A stretch of 64,000 nt of DNA from Steroidobacter agaridevorans. GTDB taxonomy: Bacteria; Pseudomonadota; Gammaproteobacteria; Steroidobacterales; Steroidobacteraceae. The position numbers and the translations under genes are program-made. This document shows, piece after piece, positions 57,977 to 64,000 of this stretch. How positions within the stretch are numbered: the stretch's first letter is position 1; the number at the start of each line of letters is the position of its first letter. The DNA is taken from contig NZ_BLJO01000001.1 in NCBI RefSeq assembly GCF_009932555.1, positions 250,472 to 314,471 of the forward strand, in the 5' to 3' direction. The notes under the pieces were generated by a model that searched no databases, had not been told where the DNA came from, and saw only the letters and a list, made by a program, of their open reading frames with translations.

Positions 57977-59821
57977 TCATTCGATCCGCACCACCTGCGG
58001 CGGTGGCTCGGCTGCGTACAGCGCATCGACGCACGACGCGCGATGGTTCAGCACGGCGCGCTGATTGATAGATCCCTTATCGGTGATTTCCCCCTTGTCG
58101 AGCGACGGCGGTGTCGGCAGCACCAGGGCTCGACACACGCAGCGAGTGCTGGCTCGATTCTGCCTGGCGTGCGCAATCAGCCGCTGCTGAATCGCAGCCA
58201 ACAGCGCTGGATTCGCAATGACCGCGTCATAGGCAGGTGTTTCGCTCGAGGCTAGCACCTGCCCGCAGCCGCGCAGGTCAGGAATGATCAAGATCGCGAG
58301 ATACTCGGCATTCAGCCCGGCGATCACCACGTCTTGCGCAATCGGCGACAGCGCGGCGATCAGTTCCGCACGCAGCGGACCGACGCTGACCCAGGTGCCG
58401 TTGGACAGCTTGAAGTCTTCGCCGATACGGCCGTCGAACGCCAGGCCCCGCGTGGGATCGTTGTCGTCGAGCAAACGAACGGCGTCGCCGAGACGATAGA
58501 ACTGCTCTTCATCGAAGGCCGCGGCCGTCAGCTCGGGCTGGCGCCAATATCCCGGCGTGACATTCGGGCCACGCACGCGCAGTTCCAGCTTCTCCGCCAC
58601 CGGTGCGAGCTTCACGATGTTGCCTTTGGCAGGCAGACCGATGAGTCCGGCGCGCCCTGCGGCTGGCGTCGTGAAAGTTACAGACGGTCCGGTCTCGGTT
58701 GCGCCCAGCCCGGCGAGCATCGGAATGCGCACGCCGACTTCCTTCAAGGCGGCTTCGTCGAGCGCATCCCATGTGTGCTGAGCCAGCGCCGCGCCACCAA
58801 AGAAGTACGCCCGCAGGCGGCTGTAGAAATTGCGACGAAGCTGCGCATCCGCGTTCAGGTGATGCGCCAGCATCTCAAAGCCCTTCGGCACATTGAAATA
58901 CACGGTCGGCGCGATCTCGCGCAGATTGCGCAAGGTTTCCTGAATTCCCGACGGGGTCGGCTTGCCATCGTCGATGTACAGCGAGCCGCCGTTACAGAGC
59001 ACCAATCCTACGTTGTGACTGCCGCCGAACGTGTGATTCCAGGGCAGCCAGTCGAGCAGCACCGGCGGCTCATCGACCAGGAACGGCATGGGCTGCTTGA
59101 GCATGTGCGCGTTACTGCACAGCATGCGATTCGTGGTGATCACCGCCTTGGGCTGGCCGGTGGAGCCCGAGGTCAGCAGAAACTTCGCAATCGTGTCGGC
59201 ATTGGTGCCAGCGTGCGCGACGTCGAGTGCGGCGGTCGGCTCGACTTCCAATGCATCGAGCGATGTTATTTTCCGACCTTCAACGTCGGCATCACCCACG
59301 ATCTCGATGGAACTCGGCACGAGCTGCAACGCTCGAGCAAACACAGGTGTGTCGAACGCCGCGATGAGCCCGGGAGTGAGCAGGTCCAACACATAACGCA
59401 GCTTCTGCAAATCCGTGGAGACTTGCGAATACGACGGCGACACCGGGCAATAGGGAATACCCGCCCACATCGCCGCGAACGCCAGCGTCAGATGTTCGAT
59501 GCTGTTGCCGGAGAAAATCGCAAGGGGACGCTCGGCGGAAAGATCCCGCGTCAGCAAGCCGGCGGCAATCCGTCGCACGCGCGTGAGCATCTGCTGATAC
59601 GTGACGGCTTGCCACTCACCGCCCGCGACTCGGCGAGCAACGAGCACGCGCTGTGGCGCGATCTTCGCCCAGTGCTCGAGCGAATCCATGAGCCGTTCAG
59701 GAAACGCCGAAAGCGCCTCGGTCGGCCGCAGATATAACGTTCCATCCGCGCGACGCTCCACCTCCGTGTGGAACGGATCCGCGGTCCACGACAGTTGCCT
59801 CGGCAAGGGTTCGGCTTGCAT
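57977..59821 (-). CDS. fcs: Feruloyl-CoA synthase-type acyl-CoA ligase
   Basis: A 614-residue AMP-forming ligase from MQAEPLPRQLSWTADPF; the frame further upstream is not gene-like. The phosphate-binding loop LLTSGSTGQPKAV is at 215-227. Other core motifs: DWLPWNHTFGGSHNVG, YFFGGAALAQHTWDAL, LGATETGPSVTFTT, DGRIGEDFKLSNGTWV and the C-terminal IPDL...DKGEITDKGSINQ with its lysine. The long form, DWLPWNHTFGG and DKGEITDKGS are characteristic of feruloyl-CoA synthases, which activate ferulate, coumarate or caffeate. It sits 20 bp after the amidohydrolase gene. Confidence 0.88.
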   Translation of the reverse strand: MQAEPLPRQLSWTADPFHTEVERRADGTLYLRPTEALSAFPERLMDSLEHWAKIAPQRVLVARRVAGGEWQAVTYQQMLTRVRRIAAGLLTRDLSAERPLAIFSGNSIEHLTLAFAAMWAGIPYCPVSPSYSQVSTDLQKLRYVLDLLTPGLIAAFDTPVFARALQLVPSSIEIVGDADVEGRKITSLDALEVEPTAALDVAHAGTNADTIAKFLLTSGSTGQPKAVITTNRMLCSNAHMLKQPMPFLVDEPPVLLDWLPWNHTFGGSHNVGLVLCNGGSLYIDDGKPTPSGIQETLRNLREIAPTVYFNVPKGFEMLAHHLNADAQLRRNFYSRLRAYFFGGAALAQHTWDALDEAALKEVGVRIPMLAGLGATETGPSVTFTTPAAGRAGLIGLPAKGNIVKLAPVAEKLELRVRGPNVTPGYWRQPELTAAAFDEEQFYRLGDAVRLLDDNDPTRGLAFDGRIGEDFKLSNGTWVSVGPLRAELIAALSPIAQDVVIAGLNAEYLAILIIPDLRGCGQVLASSETPAYDAVIANPALLAAIQQRLIAHARQNRASTRCVCRALVLPTPPSLDKGEITDKGSINQRAVLNHRASCVDALYAAEPPPQVVRIE

Positions 59822-59841
59822 GGCCACTTGTGACAGTCCCG

Positions 59842-60705
59842 CTACGCCAGCTTCAGAGCGCGGATCGCGTTCTGCTTCAGGATCAGATCGTGCACCTCGG
59901 GCTTGAAGCCCGCTTCCTTGAAATCCTTGATCCAGCGGTCCGGGCTGATCAACGGATAGTCCGAGCCGAACAGCATCTTGGTCTTCAGCTGCGAGTTCGC
60001 ATACTGGATCAATTGCGGCGGGAAGTATTTCGGCGACCAGCCCGACAGGTCGATATAGACATTGGGCTTGTGCAGGCACACCGACAGCGCCTCGTCCTGC
60101 CAGGGCCAGGACGGATGGGCGATGATGACGGTCATGTCCGGGAAGTCCGCCGCCACGTCGTCGAGGTGGATGGGATTGGAATATTTCAGCCGCAGCCCGC
60201 CGCCCCCCGGCATGCCGGTGCCCATGCCCGAGTGACCGCTATGGAAGATCGCCGGCAACTTGTACTCGGCGATGACCTCGTACAGCTGATAGGCCAGCCG
60301 ATCGTTCGGGAAGAAACCCTGCAGCGTCGGGTGGAACTTGAAGCCCTTGATGACGCCGTCTTCGATCAGCGCACGCGCCTCGCGCACGCCCATCTTGCCC
60401 TTGTGCGGATCGATGCTGGCGAAGGCCATCATGATGTCGCTGTTCTCGCGCGCCGCATCCGCCACTTCCTCATTCGGGATGCGCTTCGCGCCGATCTGGA
60501 ACTCCGAATCGACGGTGAACATCACCAGGCCGATCTTGCGCTCGCGGTAGTACGCGATGGTCTCGTGGATGTTGGGTCGCTTGCCGGCCTTGAAGTATTT
60601 GGCCGAGGCTTCCTCGAACGGCTTCCAGGCTTCGTCCGGCTCCTGCCGGCACGAGACTTCGGCGTGCGTGTGCACGTCGATGGCGATCAGGTCGTTGATA
60701 TTCAT
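59842..60705 (-). CDS. Amidohydrolase-2 family, probable aryl-beta-ketoacyl-CoA hydrolase
   Basis: A 287-residue metal-dependent TIM-barrel protein from MNINDLIAIDVHTHAE, overlapping the previous stop by ATGA. Metal-site landmarks: DVHTHAE, FKFHPTLQGFFPND, IFHSGHSGMG, VIIAHPSWPWQDEAL and MLFGSDYPLISPDRW. Relatives next to coumarate/ferulate ligases are annotated as 4-hydroxyphenyl-beta-ketoacyl-CoA hydrolases, which would cleave the beta-keto thioester to 4-hydroxybenzoate or vanillate. The neighbours here provide exactly that substrate (ligase, hydratase, dehydrogenase). Decarboxylase or other amidohydrolase activities cannot be excluded from sequence. Confidence 0.8.
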   Translation of the reverse strand: MNINDLIAIDVHTHAEVSCRQEPDEAWKPFEEASAKYFKAGKRPNIHETIAYYRERKIGLVMFTVDSEFQIGAKRIPNEEVADAARENSDIMMAFASIDPHKGKMGVREARALIEDGVIKGFKFHPTLQGFFPNDRLAYQLYEVIAEYKLPAIFHSGHSGMGTGMPGGGGLRLKYSNPIHLDDVAADFPDMTVIIAHPSWPWQDEALSVCLHKPNVYIDLSGWSPKYFPPQLIQYANSQLKTKMLFGSDYPLISPDRWIKDFKEAGFKPEVHDLILKQNAIRALKLA

Positions 60706-62828
60706 CGCGCCGTCCCCCGCTGCTGAGCTTCCCACTGCCCGATGGTAAGCCCTCGCTCCACCAATTCCACCAGCAGCGGCGCCGGTTGCCAATGCATGGG
60801 ACCGAAAATGTCCTGATATTTGCGCATGCCCGCGAGCAGCACATCGAGGCCGATGGTTTCGGCATAGAACATCGGGCCGCCACGATAGCGCGGAAATCCG
60901 TAGCCCGCCGCCCAAACGACATCGACGTCCGACGCACGCAGTGCCACGCCTTCACCCAGAATGCGCAGCCCCTCGTTCAGCAGCGGATACAGGCAACGCT
61001 CGACAATCTCCTCCTTGGTGTGCTGACGCTGCGGCACCTTCAGCTGCCGGGCGCGCTCGGCGATGATGTTGATCGCTTCGGGGTCGTCGAAGCGCGAACG
61101 ATTGCCCGGCTCGTAGCGGTAATAGCCTTTGCCGTTCTTCTGACCGAGACGGCCGGCGTCATGCAACGCGAAGTCCGCCTGGTAATAGGCCGGATCGGGC
61201 GGGAACTGCGAGGCGTTCGCCTTGTGAACGTTCACGCCGACATCGATGCCCGCCATGTCGAACACAGCGAGAATGCCCATGGCCATGCCCCACTCTTCCA
61301 GCGCCGAATCAACCTGCCGGGGCGTTGCGCCTTCGAGCACCATGCGCTCGGCTTCGCGAGCATAGCCTTCCATCATGCGATTGCCGATGAAGCCGTAGCA
61401 GACCTTCGCCAGCACCGGCGTCTTACGCAGCGGCTTGGCGAGGTCCATCACGGTGCGAATCGTCTCGTCCGATGTCTTGGTCGTGCGCACGACTTCGAGC
61501 AGCGGCATGACGTTCGCCGGCGAGAAGAAGTGCATGCCGATGACATCCTGAGGACGCTGGGTGACCGCGGCAATCTGCTCGATATCCAAGGTCGACGTAT
61601 TGGTCGCGAGCACCGCGCCGGGCCTGGCCACACGGTCCAGCTCGGTGAAGATCTTGCGCTTCAGGTCCATGTTCTCGAACACGGCCTCGATGATCACATC
61701 CACGTTCTCGAGCGCGTCGTAAGACAGCGAAGTGCCGATCAGCGCCATTCGCTTCGCCTTGTCCTCGGCGCTCAAGCGGCCGCGGTCCACCATCGATTGA
61801 TAGGTCTTGTCGACGTTGGCGACGCCTTTGGTCAGGCCCTGCTCGTTCGCATCGATCAGGATGACTGGAATACCCGCGTTCGCGAAACAGATCGCGATAC
61901 CGCCGCCCATCGTGCCCGCGCCGATCACACCGGCGCTCTTGATCGGGCGCGCCTTGAGGCTCTCGGGCAAACCGGGGATGCGACGCGTCTCGCGCTCGGC
62001 GAAGAACACATGCACCGCGCCCTTCGATTCGACACTGTCCTTGCACTCGTTGACGCGTTTGGTTTCGTACTCCAACCCTTGCTGGAACGCCATCTGCGTC
62101 GCCGCCTGCACGACGTCGACTGCGACCTGAGCAGCATTGCGATTGGGATAGAGTTTGCGCGCCTGCTGACGCTGACGCTCGAACACCTCCGCCGTCGCGC
62201 TTGCCGCTGAGATCGTCATCTCGCCCGTGCGACGCGGACCTTTGCCGGCAGCAATCAACGAGCGCAGATAAGCGATCGCACCGGAGCGCAGATTGCCGTC
62301 GACGATCTGGTCGATGAAGCCCAGCTCGAGCCCTTTGGCAGCGTCCACCGGGCGCGCGGTCACGATCATTTCGAGCGCCTGATCGGCGCCAATCAGTCGA
62401 GGCATGCGTTGCGTGCCGCCGGCCCCAGGGATGATGCCCAATGTCACTTCGGGCATGCCGAAGCGCGTGCCGACCGCAGCGATTCGGTAATGGCACGCGA
62501 GCGCGATCTCCAACCCACCGCCCATCACGGTGCCATGCATGGCCGCGACCACCGGGACACTCAACGCCTCGTAGCCATTGAACAGGCGGCGGTACTCCTC
62601 TTCCTTCGGCGGACCGCTGAACTCGCCGATGTCGGCGCCGGAGAAGAACGTGCTGCCTTCACACAGCAACAGGACGCCGCGGACGTCCTTGCTGGCCTGG
62701 ATCTGCTCGAGAGCCTGTCGCAGGCCGCTGCGGACCTCTGCGGTGATGGTGTTGACGGGCGGATTGTGGACGATGACTGACGCAAGCTCGCCGTCGCGCT
62801 CGACGCGCACGACGCTGGACGATGACAC
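60702..62828 (-). CDS. Fused enoyl-CoA hydratase / 3-hydroxyacyl-CoA dehydrogenase
   Basis: A 708-residue bifunctional protein of the FadB/FadJ architecture. The crotonase domain (1-190) has the oxyanion-hole GTVMGGGLE with E107 and the second glutamate in MPEVTLG (E127). The NAD-binding domain starts about 297 (AGVIGAGTMGGGIAICFA). The catalytic histidine is in GMHFFSPANVMPLLEVV, and the C-terminal dehydrogenase domains follow. In the hydroxycinnamate operon it would hydrate the enoyl-CoA and oxidise the 3-hydroxyacyl-CoA to the beta-keto thioester used by the amidohydrolase. A fatty-acid beta-oxidation role is possible too. First gene of a minus-strand operon. Confidence 0.88.
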   Translation of the reverse strand: MSSSSVVRVERDGELASVIVHNPPVNTITAEVRSGLRQALEQIQASKDVRGVLLLCEGSTFFSGADIGEFSGPPKEEEYRRLFNGYEALSVPVVAAMHGTVMGGGLEIALACHYRIAAVGTRFGMPEVTLGIIPGAGGTQRMPRLIGADQALEMIVTARPVDAAKGLELGFIDQIVDGNLRSGAIAYLRSLIAAGKGPRRTGEMTISAASATAEVFERQRQQARKLYPNRNAAQVAVDVVQAATQMAFQQGLEYETKRVNECKDSVESKGAVHVFFAERETRRIPGLPESLKARPIKSAGVIGAGTMGGGIAICFANAGIPVILIDANEQGLTKGVANVDKTYQSMVDRGRLSAEDKAKRMALIGTSLSYDALENVDVIIEAVFENMDLKRKIFTELDRVARPGAVLATNTSTLDIEQIAAVTQRPQDVIGMHFFSPANVMPLLEVVRTTKTSDETIRTVMDLAKPLRKTPVLAKVCYGFIGNRMMEGYAREAERMVLEGATPRQVDSALEEWGMAMGILAVFDMAGIDVGVNVHKANASQFPPDPAYYQADFALHDAGRLGQKNGKGYYRYEPGNRSRFDDPEAINIIAERARQLKVPQRQHTKEEIVERCLYPLLNEGLRILGEGVALRASDVDVVWAAGYGFPRYRGGPMFYAETIGLDVLLAGMRKYQDIFGPMHWQPAPLLVELVERGLTIGQWEAQQRGTAR

Positions 62829-62887
62829 GATGGCACCCCCTAAAACCTTACCGTAATAGCAGCGATGAGGGGGATTTCGCCCGCATC

Positions 62888-62908
62888 CCGGTCATTTGGA
62901 AAGACCGG
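62888..62908. promoter_or_regulatory. Palindromic operator candidate between LysR and hydratase genes
   Basis: CCGGTC (62888-62893) and GACCGG (62903-62908) form a perfect 6-bp inverted repeat with a 9-bp spacer in the 106-bp divergent gap. A TATATAAGATATAAG stretch follows before the LysR start, suitable for a -10 region. The location suits autoregulation by LysR and control of the divergent hydroxycinnamate operon. Confidence 0.5.
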
Positions 62909-62934
62909 TAACAGGTATATAAGATATAAGCACC

Positions 62935-64000
<1,066 letters not shown>

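Noticed and set aside
60786-62210. 474-codon plus-strand frame over the hydratase/dehydrogenase fusion
   Set aside because: Antisense shadow with no domain; the opposite strand has NAD-binding and crotonase motifs.

Overview
This is a GC-rich (roughly 63-65 %, estimated by eye) chromosomal stretch from an aerobic or facultative Gram-negative bacterium. It carries five TonB-dependent receptors (TBDTs), DUF6152 and DUF6644 proteins, FecI/FecR signalling, a TRAP transporter and several aromatic-catabolic enzymes. That mixture fits a soil or rhizosphere gammaproteobacterium of the Steroidobacteraceae type. The taxonomic placement is inference; there is no rRNA or other marker gene, and no tRNA, CRISPR array, transposase or phage gene was seen.

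Layout. 1-676: no gene; a nested set of direct and inverted repeats. 677-10086 (minus): an exported glycoside-utilisation-like operon (DUF6152, MFS transporter, TBDT, GH3 beta-glucosidase, secreted DLSG-W protein, Tat-exported TIM-barrel protein, DUF6152, cytochrome c'-like lipoprotein). 10220-10663 (plus): a secreted NTF2-like protein ending at a bidirectional hairpin. 10707-25464 (minus): a hydroquinone/hydroxyquinol catabolic supercluster. It has an STN-type TBDT, maleylacetate reductase, intradiol hydroxyquinol dioxygenase, DUF1508 protein, ECF sigma factor, FecR, two-subunit hydroquinone dioxygenase, semialdehyde dehydrogenase, Rieske protein, CobS, CobT, Dabb protein and a metallo-beta-lactamase-fold protein. 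Hydroquinone would pass through 4-hydroxymuconic semialdehyde to maleylacetate, hydroxyquinol would enter maleylacetate directly, and the reductase would give 3-oxoadipate.

25604-31088: two secreted DLTG-W proteins around a metallo-beta-lactamase-fold protein with a degraded metal site, opposite a membrane-anchored winged-helix regulator and two DUF6644 membrane proteins. 31300-35792 (plus): a TBDT coupled to a CocE-type hydrolase. 35795-47169: a GntR regulator facing a tightly coupled operon of a CapA-like phosphoesterase, TRAP transporter (DctQ, DctM, DctP), two divergent 2-hydroxyacyl-CoA-dehydratase-like subunits, a double-headed family III CoA-transferase, a second CoA-transferase and a TetR regulator. 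One dehydratase-like subunit has lost all cluster-binding cysteines and no activator ATPase is present. This is the best candidate for an undescribed system in the window.

47139-50890: a TBDT divergent from a cytochrome P450 that lacks the I-helix acid-alcohol pair. 50967-62828 (minus): a hydroxycinnamate-type operon (fused enoyl-CoA hydratase/3-hydroxyacyl-CoA dehydrogenase, amidohydrolase, feruloyl-CoA synthase, MFS transporter, LysR) followed by a TBDT, a di-heme cytochrome c and an OmpA-like protein. 62935-64000: a LysR regulator convergent with the 3' end of pobA. Together these suggest uptake of lignin- or plant-derived aromatics across the outer membrane, shortening of hydroxycinnamates to hydroxybenzoates, and ring opening.
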